Shown: piece after piece, positions 14,501 through 27,100 of the stretch
Layout: every line of letters starts with the position of its first letter
How positions within the stretch are numbered: the stretch's first letter is position 1
Assembly (NCBI GenBank): GCA_003116995.1
Contig: BDSL01000021.1
Coordinates: 310,001-374,000 of the forward strand
Length of the DNA: 64,000 nucleotides
Source: Yamagishiella unicocca
Lineage: Eukaryota; Chlorophyta; Chlorophyceae; Chlamydomonadales; Volvocaceae
Direction: 5' to 3'
The notes under the pieces: model-generated
What the model saw: only the letters and a program-made list of their open reading frames with translations
Told to the model about the DNA's origin: nothing
The model's database searches: none
Program-made: the position numbers and the translations under genes

Positions 14501-17500
14501 GCACCACACAACCTTGTTCCCCTCCTTGATCACCATGGGGGCGTGTCCCGTTCCTTAACACGCTGCCAGCACCAGGCGGGCGTTGTGGTCCACGCGTTGC
14601 GCGCCTCCACATGCACGCCGCGGACACACGCGCACGAGCACCAAACAAACCAGAGCACCAGACCCAGCCCCTTCGGCATCGGTGGCGAGGCTGGCAGCGA
14701 AGGGAGCTTCGAGGGAGCAGGGGTGGGATCGTCGCTAGCCCGAGCCCGTACCTGTACACAGTCCCGTAGCCTGAGGGGGCGAGGGGGGGTGTTGCGGCGG
14801 CGGCGGAGGTGGAACAGGCGTCAGCGCGCGAGGTGGAGCAGGCGTCAGCGCGCGAGGTGGAGCATGGAGCCTTGCGCACAGTGATTCGATCCGCACGCCA
14901 CGACACAGTGAGGAGCATGATGGAGCCCCGGCCCCACCCATGACGCCCCCACGGCATACCCACACCGCCGGGCCAAGACCCACCTCCTTTGCCGATCTCC
15001 TGCATCAGCTTGAGGCTCTGCAGGTCTGCCTGGCGGGCTTCCGAGCGGCCGCCCGTCATTTGTGCCGCCTGCGCGCAACACGCACGGCCTTCTCATGCCC
15101 CCGCACGTTTCCTCGGGGCACCATTCCAAATCTAAAACACAGCGACGCGATGCAGTCCTATCACCGCTATGCAGTATGCAGCCGACCACCCACCTGCCCG
15201 CCCAACCATCCGACCACCCACCTGCCCGCCCAACCATCCGACCACCCACCTGCGCCGCCTTGAGCCTCTCGTGCATGATGGTGATGATGGGCGCCAGCCG
15301 GGAGGCACCTGCAAGCAAACACAACGTAGAGCCCCGACCCATGGGTCGTCACGCGGAGCGCAACTCGCTCAGATGCCTCCGCGGCGAGAGCACGCTACCT
15401 CACGCCCCACCCGGCCTCACGCAGCCTCCTCCGTCAGCTGGCGGAGGTAGCCCGGGTATGCCGCAAAGCCTTCCGGCATCCCGACGCGGCATGATCTGTG
15501 GACTGGAGACTGGCGGGTCATCACGTGACTAGCCGCACAGTAAGCCTCCTCGCGCCACAACTACCACCCAGGACTGCTGCGACCCCCGCCATCAGCGAAT
15601 CGCCGCGTAGCGGTTTGTACAGCGCCCTGCTGCACCGCTCAAGGATACCACCGCGGCACCGCACCGCAAATCACGGCACCGCACCGCACGCGCAGCACGC
15701 TCCCGCGCACGCACCTCGTGGGCTGCGCGCCGCCTCCAGCCTGAACGACACGCTCCTGACCGCGCCCATCAGCCGGTGGTGCGCCGGCCGCTGGTTCGTC
15801 TGGCTGGTCTGACGACCCAATCCGAGAGCCGAGCTGTCGCTGTCGCTGCCGTTGAGCCAGCCAGCCTGGGCTGACTGCGCCCTTGCCTGGTGCCCCTCGG
15901 TGGGCCCTATGCCCAGCATGCGCCGCAGCCCACTGTTGGGCCGAGCACCCGGGCCTTCGCTGCGCGCTGGGCCGAGCAGCGAGGGGCGCCTCTGCCCAAA
16001 CGGCTGCGGAGGTACCGAGGCCGGAGAAGCTAATGTGGTGAAGGGCGAGGGCGATCCGGCAGAGGTTTCGGAGCGGATTTCGTTGGTGGAGCTGCCCGGC
16101 TGCTGGCACGCGGCGGACTGTTCGTTGAAGGCGAAGCTGACGTCCTCGGGACTGGACTCCCCCTTGAGCGTTCCGCCGCCGCCGCCCGCAGCTCCGGGCC
16201 CTACTGCGCCAATGTAGCAGTCGGCGGCGGTGACCGACGACGCGCACTCGCTGTCACTCTGGCTTATCCTCCTGCCGGGCAGGCCGCCAGCCTGGTCGCC
16301 GTAGCCCTTGCGCCGGGCGGTTTCCTGTTAGGAGGGCGAGGACACCTAAGTGGTGTGCACAGCGCCGCAATCCGTCTCATTTCCTTCCTCCCCTGGAGCA
16401 GCACCCGTCGTACCCACCACGGCAGTCGGCCGGTTACCGGACAAGGCGGTGTGCGACATGCACGGGCCCGCCGTACACGGAGTGGTGCTGCAGTCCCACT
16501 GCAGGTCGGCATACCGTGGCTGCTCGCACGAATGCACGCGGCTCTCACCTCCAGCTGCGAACGCAGGTAGTCCCACTCAGACTTCAGCTCCCCCTCGATC
16601 TTGAACTTGATGATCGGGATCATAGCCTACGCGGGCGAGGGCAGGGGGAGACGGAAAAGGGATCAGGACCAGGGGAGGGCAGGGGGAGACGGAAAAGGGA
16701 CCAGGACCGGGGGAGGGCAGGGGGAGACGGAAAAGGGACCAGGACCAGGGGTCAGATGCCGTGGCCGCGACGCAGCGCGACGGAAACATCCCCAGGTAAT
16801 CTTGCACGGAAAAGATGGCCCCGCTCCAAAACCCTTCTGGAACGAACCTCCCATCCCGCGCCCCGCCCTCACACCGAGCCCACACGCACCTGCAGCAGCT
16901 GCCGCAGCCCCTGGACCACAGCCTGCAGCAGCGTCTGCGGCAGCAAGCAGCTGTACGCCAGGTAGAGCGCCAGCAGCGGCTTCCCATCCGGGCTGATGGT
17001 GGCGAGGGCCAGGGACAAAGGCATCACTGCGTCCCGGGAGAGCACGGTGTCGCGAGGGAAGGCCTTTTTGTCCTGTCGCACACAACATGGGAAGGGGCGC
17101 AATGACGTCAGCAAGGGGCGCAATGACGTCAGCAAGGGGCGCAATGACGTCAGCAAGGGCGCAATGACGTCAGGAAGGGGCGCAATGACGTCAGCAAGGG
17201 GCGCAATGACGTCAGGAAGGGGCGCAATGACGTCAGGAAGGGGCGCAATGACGTCAGGAAGGGGCGCAATGACGTCAGGAAGGGGCGCCTGCAGAAGCTT
17301 TCAGCTTGTTTACAGCTCCGCAGGCGCCCCTCGGCAACATGCCAACTTGGCGCACCCCAGCTGCTGGGGTGCTGGTGAAGCCAACTGCCAGCAATGGCGC
17401 CAGCACCACAGCGGGCACCAGACCCCGCTAATTGATGATACGGGTGTAGCACACACACAATGACAAACACACGCAATGACACACATACACACACAATGAC

Positions 17501-20500
17501 ACACACACATATACGCACACACAAACACGCGCGCGTGAGCACGGCCGAATGCCGCGGGCGAGCGCCGATGGGAAGTGCGGGAAGGAGCAGTGCGGGGGGG
17601 GGAGCGGGTATTACCTGGACGTACGACGCGCAATCATTGACGCACAGGCCCGCAGCCTCCCTGGAGAGCGCCTCCGCCAGCAGCGTCCCGGAGATAGGCA
17701 GCGTGTGCCCCTTGCACGACGCGCCCTGCAGAGGACAGGAAACCAGCCGCAAGGATGGTCGGTCCAGGGAGGGTAGTCCAACACGAGTGATCCAGGGAAG
17801 GGCGAGGGGAGTGAGGCGGAGCGGGAGCGGGTGTACGGCACGCGCGGGATCATGGCAACGACGCAACGGTGGTCGTCTCCTCCTCCTGGTGCTTTCCCCG
17901 GCGCGCAGGAGACGGTGGATGCGCTGGAGAACCCCCAATCGAAACCTGCCCCAGCCGAAACCTGCCGCCGCCAGCCTTACCTTGTCTGAGGGCATGGTGA
18001 AGGACATCCGTGCTCGCGCTCGCGTCACGCTGAGCGGCTGCATCTCGGCCATCTCGCTGTTCCTGTGCGATCCCTCTGCAGCTGCTGCCATCAGGTGTCA
18101 GGGCACACGGGAGGGCCGCGCACTCAACATACGACAGCTCTCCGGCTCTTCGACTCACACCGGGCGGTGCTACCCCTTGCAGCGTACCACGGCGAGGGAC
18201 TCTCCCCAAAGGGCGGCCGTCTAACGCGCCGAGACGTTCTAAAGTCCCGACCTATGGGTTTCCTCTCAGCCTTCTACCTGTGAAGACCGCAGCCTTGGCG
18301 TACGCGGCGCTGAAGGTCGCCGCATCCATGCTGGCCCTGGCGGCATGCACGGACTTACGCGAGCCCGGCTTCGACATGACGTACTCGCATGACGCGCGGC
18401 GGCCGAAGGCCTTCAGCGGTGAAGCCATGCCCGTGTTGGTTCCCTCCCTGGTGTGCTGCTGCTGGAAGATAGCCGCGGCGCTGGCGTCCTGCGGCACACA
18501 AAACGCCAGGGCATCGCGGGCACACGTCTTCAGCGGCTCATCAACGCAGCAGCGACACCCGCAACAGACAAGACTTGGGTCCCGTGGGACATGGGACATT
18601 CCCCCACCCCCCAACCGGTCTCACACCACCCCCCAACCGAAGCCTATGCATCAACTACACTTCCCACGTCGAGTAAACGGGTCATTCTTGAAACCCCCAA
18701 CCGCGCAGTGGTGGTTGCGGCGAGGCCCGGATGCAGTCAACCTGACGTTCGTGCTTCGCTGGGCGCGCGGCGGCATGCAGGGTAGTACAGGTATACAGCG
18801 GGTAGCTGTGTTCGCGAGCAGCTGCGCTTCCCTGGCTGACTCCGTGCCTCAGCTGCTTCCCTGGCTGACTTCGTGCCTCCCAATTGCGGTCCCTCAACGC
18901 TACCCGGGCAGCGCACGACCCACCGGCTGCAGAAACGCCACCCGTGCCTGCCCGTCGACGTGGGCCACAGCCGTCGACGCCTCCACCGCCGCCTCGCCGA
19001 CCGCCGCCACCAGCTGGCTGATCGTGGTGGCGGTGTGCAGCTGGTGCAGCGCATCGACCATCACGTGCGCCTGCTGCTGCTGCACGTGACCCGCCAGCAG
19101 CACCGCCATACTCTGCAGCACCTCGGGGGTCCAGCTGGCGGGGCGGGCAGGGCCTGCGGGCAGGCGTGGGGAGGGGGGCCGAGAAGATCCGGTTACACGA
19201 CGGAGGAGATGGAGGGCAGGAACTAGCTGGCTCTTCGGGCACGCGGTTGAGTGCGCATGCGGTGTGCTGCGGTTGAAGGGGAAGGTGGCGCGAGAAGAAA
19301 CCCGTCGGCCTCTCGTGCGCCTCTCGTGGGTTTGGGTGGAGGTGCAGGTGGAGGGCGGCGGGGCCCGGATCGCGCGTCAGGCGGCAACGACCACGTTGGT
19401 AACGATGGGGCACCGAACTGTAGCCCATGGCCAGCTGATGCTGGAGGTGGTTGCCGTCAGTGGCAAACGGTCGTGCCGTGTCAGCGCTCCCGCGCATTTG
19501 CTCATCGCGATTGGACGGCAGTTGCGTGCGGATGGTATCGCTGGGGACGGACGTGCAGCGATGGGACAGGCACCGGCGCGCAGTTGTGGGTTGGGGCAGG
19601 GGCGCACCCTTGTATCGCGGTTTGGCAACCCATCTGGCGTGTTGCAGAGCAACTTGAGTGGCTGGCTGCCCAGCCGGGAGGAGGACACGGCTGCTGGAGA
19701 ACTCATCATTACCCCCCTCGCCGCTCCAGGAAGCGGGCAGCTACGACGAGGCAGCGGGCGCCACAGGGGTGCCTCTGGCTGGCATGGGCCACTGCGCGAT
19801 GCAGCGGCACCCTGCGCCAGCCAGCCCCGACCCACATCGAGGAACCCACGCACCCTTCGCAGCAATTGACAGCACGCCGATGGGCGCACCGGACGCCACC
19901 ATCGCCACTGCCGCAAACTGCCGACAGTTGTGCTCCAGGTGCAGGTGCTGCCACTCGCCCGGAAGGCGCTGGCTGCAGGCGGCGCGGCCGTTGGTCCACG
20001 AGTGCGGCGAAGCGTCGACCGGCGGGTCGCGACCCACCGCATCTCGGAAGATGATCGGCATCGTCGGGAAGGCCTGAGAGCGCGAGCGCGCATTAGGATG
20101 GGATACCGGCCAGCCGCGAAAAAATGGACAGTCAGAACGGCGTGTAGCGCACGACCCAGCGACAGGAGTGCGCGTGTTACGCTTCAAGACAAGACCAGAA
20201 ACCCGGAACCCCAGCCCGGCCCGCCCCAGCGACGTTATTGAAGGCGCCACAAGAAACATGATACGAGTTTTCATAAAACTACGAAAGCGCGTGTTGTTTA
20301 AAAACAGACGCGGCGGCGGACGCTTTGAATTGACGGGACGGAGAATCGCCCCTTGTATTCTCCGCCTTGCTGGGACCGCGCCATCACTTGGGAGGCAGTA
20401 AGTAAACACACCGCAAAAAAATGACACCACGGATACCTGTGTACCATCACACCTGTGTCACAACCGGTCTTGCTCACCTCATACATTTGTAGGACGGTGC

Positions 20501-21257
20501 TAGTCAGGGAGCAAGACTGGGAATCCATGGGCATGGGCGGGCGACGGCCCAGTGCCATCTCACCGTCCACCCCGGCACAAGCCACGACGGTGGCGGACCG
20601 ATCCGAGCCCAGGACAAGTACACTGCAGGGGGGGGGGGTTGAAGGATGCCGCTGACTGTTGGTTTTGGGGTCTGCATGGGCTGCGCTAGCCGACGTGAAA
20701 CAGCCGACAACGAAGAGAGGCCACGGCTCTCACGCAGGCCCATTGCCTTTGACCGGGAACGACTCCTATGAGGGAAACAGCCACGTATCCGAAATGTGCC
20801 TCCATCTGAATGCGAAAGTTACACGGTTAAAATGCAGCTTGCCGCGCGACGCGCGCGTGATATCAACCCAAAGGGACTACGACCAGCGCCATTCGTCCTC
20901 ATCCACCTGGGTCAGTACCGTTCATCTATATTATTTCCCCCGTCGTTTCCCCACCCACCAGACTTGCTCGGCCTCGAGGTGCTCGCATGTGGCCCGGCAG
21001 GCTTCAAAGAGCAGTGGAAGACCACCACCATCCAGATTTGACAGCGAATGTAGCAGCTCAAGGAATCTTTCATTCACCTGGAAACACCCAAATCCGATAA
21101 GCGCCCGAAGGTCCCCGAGCTGAGCGTGGAAGCTATTTACCGTTTGCAGCTGGGAAGCGCCAGCCCTAGCGGGCGCAGCTTTGTTGGACGGCAGCTGAAC
21201 AACATCTTTTGTCACCTTGCTTCCCTCCTTGGGCAGGAAGCAAGAGAAAATGGGCAT
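11554..21257 (-). CDS. GAF-like domain plus Raf-like (TKL) protein kinase
   Basis: A protein kinase of about 1140 residues in some 21 exons. N-terminal exons: 20959-21257 (ATG 21257, MPIFSCFLPKEG), 20478-20622 and 19854-20073, which form a GAF-like domain (VLVLGSDRSATVVACAG ... FAAVAMVASGAPIGVLSIA). Middle exons: 18904-19133, 18278-18488, about 17981-18090, 17615-17725, 16890-17072, 16549-16626 and a Ser-rich 15715-16324. Kinase exons: 15421-15495, 15250-15308, 14984-15068, 14752-14770, 14304-14484, 13808-14063, 12969-13186, 12693-12727, 12489-12524, 12080-12102, 11554-11799. The kinase core is intact: IGKGGYGTVYRGTYHGSEVAIKV (quoted with its junction), catalytic loop HCDLKPQNVLL, SDFGLAK, THIAPEV in place of APE context, VDIYAFGVIMYQ, and a C-lobe ending CWHQLPSVRPTAEELV. 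About 50 extra residues sit between beta4 and beta5. The phase from the 19854 exon to the 18904 exon does not match, so a small exon is probably missing. The GAF ligand is unknown. Confidence 0.88.
12080..12102 (-). other. 23-nt micro-exon of kinase subdomain IX
   Basis: Between acceptor ATAG (12103-12106) and donor GTGCGG (12074-12079) only 23 bases remain, coding for FGVIMYQ. Joined to the 36-nt exon at 12489-12524 it restores VDIYAFGVIMYQ, the usual D-x-Y-x-F-G motif. Automatic gene callers could easily miss it. Confidence 0.8.
13308..13338. repeat. CA-rich microsatellite
   Basis: Alternating CA with a few CG steps, in the same kinase intron as the 26-bp repeat. Confidence 0.8.
13461..13572. 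repeat. 26-bp tandem repeat in kinase intron
   Basis: A unit of 26 bases containing GTACGACATGCCGGAGCCGG is repeated a little over four times, almost without change, inside the intron between the 12969-13186 and 13808-14063 exons. Confidence 0.9.
14752..14770 (-). other. 19-nt micro-exon of the glycine loop
   Basis: The 19 bases between CCCTCAG and GTACGG code for GYGTVYR and complete the ATP-binding loop IGKGGYGTVYRG across three exons. Without it the kinase would lack its loop Tyr and Val and lose frame. Confidence 0.8.
15182..15254. repeat. 28-bp tandem repeat overlapping a 5' splice site
   Basis: About 2.7 copies of a 28-base unit. On the coding (minus) strand each unit holds CAGGTGGGTGGTCGG, the same sequence as the true exon/intron junction at 15250. 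The donor site of this kinase intron is therefore repeated downstream inside the intron. Confidence 0.8.
16637..16752. repeat. 38-bp tandem repeat beside a 3' splice site
   Basis: Three near-identical units containing GGGGGAGACGGAAAAGGGA lie in the kinase intron that ends at the acceptor at 16627-16629. On the coding strand this makes a long pyrimidine-rich tract just before the acceptor. Confidence 0.85.
17098..17287. repeat. Nine-copy 21-bp repeat carrying TGACGTCA
   Basis: Nine units of GGGGCGCAATGACGTCAGSAA (21 bases, one unit 20) lie in the intron between exons 17615-17725 and 16890-17072, ending 26 bases before the acceptor of the latter. Every unit contains the perfect palindrome TGACGTCA, the consensus bound by CREB/ATF and many plant bZIP factors. 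Whether it acts as an enhancer here cannot be told from sequence. Confidence 0.9.
17452..17530. repeat. AC-rich microsatellite
   Basis: Imperfect (AC)n with interspersed ATGAC units, in the same intron as the TGACGTCA array. Confidence 0.75.
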
Positions 21258-24103
21258 GACCACCACCACGACCAGCGCGCGCTCAACTTATGGGCGCAAG
21301 AGGTAGCTATAGCGAGAGTTAGGTATTGGCTGCGACGACGGGGCACCTAGCATCACGGCCAATGGAGTTTGTCTGGATAACGCAATCGAGAACTGGGAAT
21401 GGCACGCGAACTCAATTGCATAGGAGGCACATGTCCGCGCCTGTGACGCCACAGTTTCCTATAAATGCTTCTTACAGTAATCTATTCGCGTAGGAAATGT
21501 TTTGGAGCCGCACACACTTTCAGGGTACGGCATATCGGGCCCTGGGTTCGTTGTTGGTCGCCGATGACCAAGTCAGTGTCCGCCAAGAGTAGGGCGATGG
21601 CAATTATCTGTATTATAATGTGCTGAATCTATCCATGCATCGTACTTTGTTGGGAGCCGGAAAGCTAGGCCTCCAGCGCTCCAGGACCCAGGTCCAGTAG
21701 CTGACCTGCCAGCGAAGAGCGGTAGGCAACTCGCTAGGTGCCGGGTTTAATTATCATATTCATGAAGCAACGGTATCAGGTGTTACAGGGCCAGTCGTCT
21801 AGAGTCGAGCGGGTATGTCGCGGCTGGCGAAAACGCAAGTAATCACATGCATGCGTCCTGCACACATTACGCGCCATTATGGAGTGCCCGTATGCATCCG
21901 GAGATGTTCGAGGATGAAATTGATGATAAATTGAGGCTGTAATCATGAATAGGCAGCTGTGGGGGAACTTGTAGGAAACTGGGCAGGACTGGGCCGACAT
22001 AGAGGCCCTCATAGGAATCCCAGGCAGCATGTTGCAAGGCTTATTTAGCATGGACACTGCGTGGGTGCTCCAGGGTCCAGGCAATCGCACAACGTACCTG
22101 CGGCACGCCAATGGATACGTCTTGGCTACGGCACAATTCTAACGGTCTCGACGACGCCTCTCGCCGACGCAGTTGCGTCGGCACAAAGCAACGAACACTG
22201 AAGCTATGCCACCAGGGACAGTAGTGCAATCTGGTACAAGACGAGGTTTGCCGGCATTGATGCAGGGTCCCACGGCTCCTCTTCGGAACCTTTCTTTCAG
22301 GCCCCGTCATTGCAGTCCATTGCAGATCCTTCACAACCGTGGGCCTGCCGGCTCCCATCTCAAAACAAAAACCGAAGAGAGCAGGGCTGGCTCACCTCTA
22401 ACCTTGTCGTGTTGATGGAGCTTGACAATCGCAGGCCCAAACTTGCAAACCTTAACGTGCCAGGACATGCCGCAAGAAAAGAGGTCATGTGTGATCCCCG
22501 AGACGTCGCGCCACTTGACGCCACTTTCTTGGCTGTCGCACCAACGTCGCCTCCTCCACTCATCCAACCTGAACTGCCCTCCAACCCAGGTTGTTAGTAG
22601 GCTGCGCAGATAACCCTGCTCTCTAGCCTCTTTTACAGAGCTCCAAACGCTCCGAGAGCCCTACCTACCCTACCGCCTCCTTCACAAGCTTCGAACAACA
22701 CCCAGCTGCAACCCTGCAACAGGTGGCGATGCCGTTGAACAAACTACTGTGTCTCGTCGTCGTCCTCTGCCGCTACGAACCGACGCACCCAGGGACTCAC
22801 ACCACAAACTAAGAGACAGCCCGGTGTCACTAACGTACGGCGTTACCGTATACTGTCATGTCCAGCCTCCACACGCACAGCTCAACCCGAAACAGGCACA
22901 GGGAGCTGAGGCGAACCCAACACTCACTGCAACCATTACAACAACCCCAGACACGCGGGCCGACGCAAGCGCTGTCTGTTTGTCACCATGCCGGGGCCTG
23001 CCCGCTGCCCGGCCCACCATTCCGCAATCGAAACAAATCAAGGGAGCCGCAGGACAGGCAGCGGCCCGCAAGAGCGGCACTGCCTTGCTACCTGGGCGGC
23101 CTGCCTCCCGCCGCCTCCTTTCCATGCCTCGTCCAGCAGGCCCGTAGCCATACAGGCTGTCCAGGAGGACATCCACAACACCGTCCACAGCAGCCACCTT
23201 AAGCTTGAGGTCTAAGTAATGAATGATGCGCGCACCAGGCCACTAGCGTGATCAAAAGGACGTCAAAAGGCAAATATCACGGCTGAGGCCGCCAGGCGAC
23301 ACGCCCAGGTGCTAATTCGAGAGCGATGCAAGCACTGTAGCCAGTTGCCACATGCCGTCGTACACGACCCCGCAGGGCATGCGCTAATAACTAGAAGGGC
23401 GATTGCGCGCGGTCTAGGTAGATCCGGCCGCAGAGCACGCCGAAGGCCATAAGGCACCCATTGCAAGTGCAACAATGGAATATGCCACCACCGTGCTTCC
23501 TGTCAAAGAAAAATGGAGCGTCGCAAGCCGCTTGGCCCCGTTAGCACACATGGCGGGACCCTCGCCACAGTCAATGCATGACACGGCATGACGCACGCTC
23601 CGATGCGATAGCACGCAGGCTGGCTACTTCGCTCAACATGCACCGCGTCCAGTCATCAGGCAAGGCACGGGTAGCCACTACGGGTGGTGGCGCGGCCCCG
23701 GACATGCGCTGCCGTCCGGAAGCACCAAGGCAAAAATCGTTGGCTAGCTTAAACGTCAACAATTGCTGACTGCACTCAGTGCACCGGCCTTGGAAGGAAA
23801 GCAGAGCATTCTCTACATCTTCAAAAACTCCATTGCCGTGGAAGCCCTCCCCCTCCCCATGGTTCCAATTCACCCGCGCCCCCCAAAAGCAACGCATTAC
23901 ACGGCAGCTAACCGCCACCGCAAAATATCTCGTTCAAAAGCCCGCCCCAACCCTGCTATGCGTCGATCCCATGGCAATCACCTGCACCGCCTTCGCCCCA
24001 CACCTCCATCTCACCGGTCACCGCGCACCGCTTGCCCCGCCGCCGCCGCAGCTCCCGTCCTCCCCCTGCCGGCCTCCCAAACAATCCCGCACCACCTGCT
24101 CCA
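21258..24103 (-). other. Unresolved interval between kinase and guanylate cyclase genes
   Basis: No complete gene could be built. Minus-strand traces that look coding include a segment near 22395-22530 (KWRDVSGITHDLFSCGMSWH, then VKVCKFGPAIVKLHQ) ending at a GTGAGC donor, a segment near 22094-22180 ending QDVSIGVPQ at a GTACGT donor, one near 23150-23215 (VAAVDGVVDVLLDSLYGYG), and one near 23600-23830 (FEDVENALLSFQGRC). They could be exons of a small gene or chance. A TGTAA element on the minus strand at about 23897 could be the poly(A) signal of the cyclase gene, because TGTAA is the usual signal in Chlamydomonas. The lower half (21.3-22.0 kb) shows nothing. Confidence 0.35.
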
Positions 24104-27100
24104 TCAACTGCCGCCGGCTACGGGGCTGCCTTCAAACACCGGCTCCGCCCCGCCAGCGGCCGGCGACAGCTCGCGCCTCAGGTAGCTCATGTCCGCATTC
24201 GGCCCCGGTGGCACGACGAAGGTGCAGCTGCGCTTCACCTTGACACGATGATTCCACCTGGTATTGCTCCTCCCACCCGTGCTGCCCAGCTGCCGCGTGC
24301 CGTCGCCGGGGTCAGGAGCACGCACGCCGCCGCCGCCGCCGAGGCTAGCGCCGCCGCCGATGCTAGCGGTGCCGCCACTGTGGGACTCTATCCCGTTCGC
24401 TGATTCCAAACCGGAGGAGGGTGAGGCGGGAATTTCGCTGGCGGCGCGGTCCCCGGACGCACTGACCTGGGTGAGCACCGGAGTGTGAGGGGCGATGCTG
24501 TGGGGTGATCTCGACGGCGAACCGCTCAGCAGGACCACCGTGGAGGCTCGCCGCGCTCGAGTCCGGGGGCCGCCGGCCGCGGGTCGCTGCCCCGCTGGGC
24601 CTGCCGCGCCACCCGTCTGGCTGCGCGTGCGGCCGTCCGCGGAGTCCTGCCAGCTGTAGGTATTCATAACACCAATGCCCTTCACCTGCAGGGCGCGTCC
24701 GGGGGGGCGCGGAAAAAGGGACGTGGGTCAAGGCAGTTGAGCTGCTACTGCCGTTTTGCGGCCGCTGCCGCCGCCGCAGATCCCCCGGGGGTTAGGAGAC
24801 TCGAAACCCAGAGGCAGGGCTTCGCACCCAAGCGCATATTCGCCCGTCGGGGCTGGGGGTGGCTGCACGATGCCTCGAGATGTGTATGTGTTGAAACCCC
24901 AGCGACGGCCCCTGGCCTCACGCTCACCTGCACACCGCCCGTAGGCTCCCACTCCTCCCCGGCCAGGTAGGAGCAGGTGGTGGCGCTGACGTGGATGCAA
25001 CCCGCCGGGCAGGTGGACTCCATGCGGCTGGCAGTGTTCTGCGGGGCGCGGGGGAGCGGAGATGGAGAGGAAATCCGGTACCATCAAAACCATGGGTGCC
25101 GCTGGGGCTACTATCACATACCAAGATGCGTGGGTCGCTGGTACTTGGTTAAATCGCAAGCGACGAGGTGTTTTGTAGCGCCCGGTAACAAGGGTGGTGC
25201 TGGCGATGGGAACATTTCGAGATCGCGCACAGACATGCTGCCCATCCCGCTTGGTGGGGTGGCCCACGCCCACGGATGCACTCACCACCGTGTCCCCAAA
25301 CAGGCAGAAGCGCGGCATCTTGGAGCCCACGATGCCGCTCATGACGGGGCCGGAGTGCAGCCCAATCCTCATTTCCACGGGCCTGCCGGTGGTGGGCAGC
25401 TGCACCTGGGCCGCCTCGCGCAACATGGCCTGAGGCGGCGGCGAGGTGGCGGCGGTGGTGGCGGCGGTGGTGGCGGCGGTGGTAGAGGGACGGCGCGTCC
25501 GAGGAAGGTCGTGCGCAGCGGGTGCGGGGGAAGGCGATAAGGCGGCGCTCCAAAACCACGTAAAAGCCCATTTCAACTCCCCTCCCCTCCCCCTGACTCC
25601 TGGTATCAACATCGCGGGATCCCCTCCCGCCCCCTTCCCTCCCGCCCCCCCCCCTCCCGCCGTGCGCCACCACCTCACCTTGGCGAACGCCATGGCCTTG
25701 GCGGCGTGCAACTCATCCACGCTGTCGGGCTCCCGCACGGTCATGAAGCCGTCGGCGTCTCGCGCCATAAGGCCCCCGGCGACCATGTAGCAGTCTGCAG
25801 CGTACGGCAGCACGCAGCATGTCACATCCCCACGCACATGCTCGCTGGCAAGGCAGAGCACCGTCAGTTATGTTGCAGGTAACGTGCGCCCGTGCTTACC
25901 GCCGATAGTCTCCACTTTGTAGACCCCGTACACGTCGAGCAGGGTGTCTGCAGGTTGCACAGCCGGGGAGGGGGTACGGCAGGCGGCGACGCCAGTGGAT
26001 GTGTGCAATGCAGCGAGGGCGGGGTAAAGGAGGTCGACCAGCTCCCCTCCTGGTCGAGGGCCGCCGGGTTGTCGGTTGTTGACCCAATGGCTGCGTTCCG
26101 GAGCTCGTGGCGTCCTTCCCGGCCACCAGATTTCCCGCGTGCACGGCGTTGTACGGCACTATACGGCGCTGCACGGCACACACTCACCCAGCCGCGAGTA
26201 GAGGTTGTTGAGGAACTCCATGACGCTGGTCGCCGGGATCTCGTGGCAGAGGTTTGTGAAGCCGCGGATGTCCGCAAACACGATCGTCACCTGAGGGGAG
26301 CACAGAATGGAACGGCAGTTACTCTCGCTTCATTCAATTTCCTCCATTCAGTTTTCTTCATTCAATTCCCTTCATTCGCCTCCCTCCATTCAACTTCCTT
26401 CATCTGGTACGTACTGTCGCAATCCTTCGACTCAGCAGCTCCTGCCGTACAAGCATTTCCATACCGCGGAGGAACAAATACGATACCGCCAGCACCGCTA
26501 GCCAGGCAGAAGCCAGACCCCGCCGTCGGTCGTCTTCCCGGCCTTGGCATTACCCTTCCTCCACCGCAAGCAGGCACCACCCGCGCGCACCATGGGGTGG
26601 TAAGTGGCGATCGACGCGCTGTCCTGCGCCAGCGGCAGCTGAGCCAGCCGGTACTGCGCCGCTCCTCCGGCGTGCCGCTCACTGCCCTTGCGGGCCGAGG
26701 CGGCAGCCAGCTCCAGAACGTGCCTGCAACACCGCGCGCATAAAAACATCAGCTGGCCCCCGTGTTCCACCAGTGATGGGAACGTGGCGCCAACGACGCG
26801 CACAGGCAGCGGTCCGATACCGGTGCACCCAGCGCCCCGCAGCGACCGGCCTTGTACGACGCCCGCCCACACCTCCCCGCTGCCATGAGTCATGCCACGT
26901 CACGTCATGCCACGTCAGCACGTCGCGTCCTGCTGGCCCCAGCCCTCTCAAGCCCCATCCACCTCGGGAAGATGGACTCCAGTAGCTGGTGCTCCGCCTC
27001 GAGAACCTTGGCGATAGTCCGCTCGGCTTGGACGCGGGCGCTGACGTCCGTCTGCGTCTCGACAGCAGCGCAACGGCGGTGCGGAGGGTCAGGCTGGCCG

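Noticed and set aside
24104..27051. Adenylate cyclase
   Set aside because: The base-specifying positions are Glu (VETIGD) and Cys (RFCLFGD), which are guanylate cyclase residues; adenylate cyclases have Lys and Asp.
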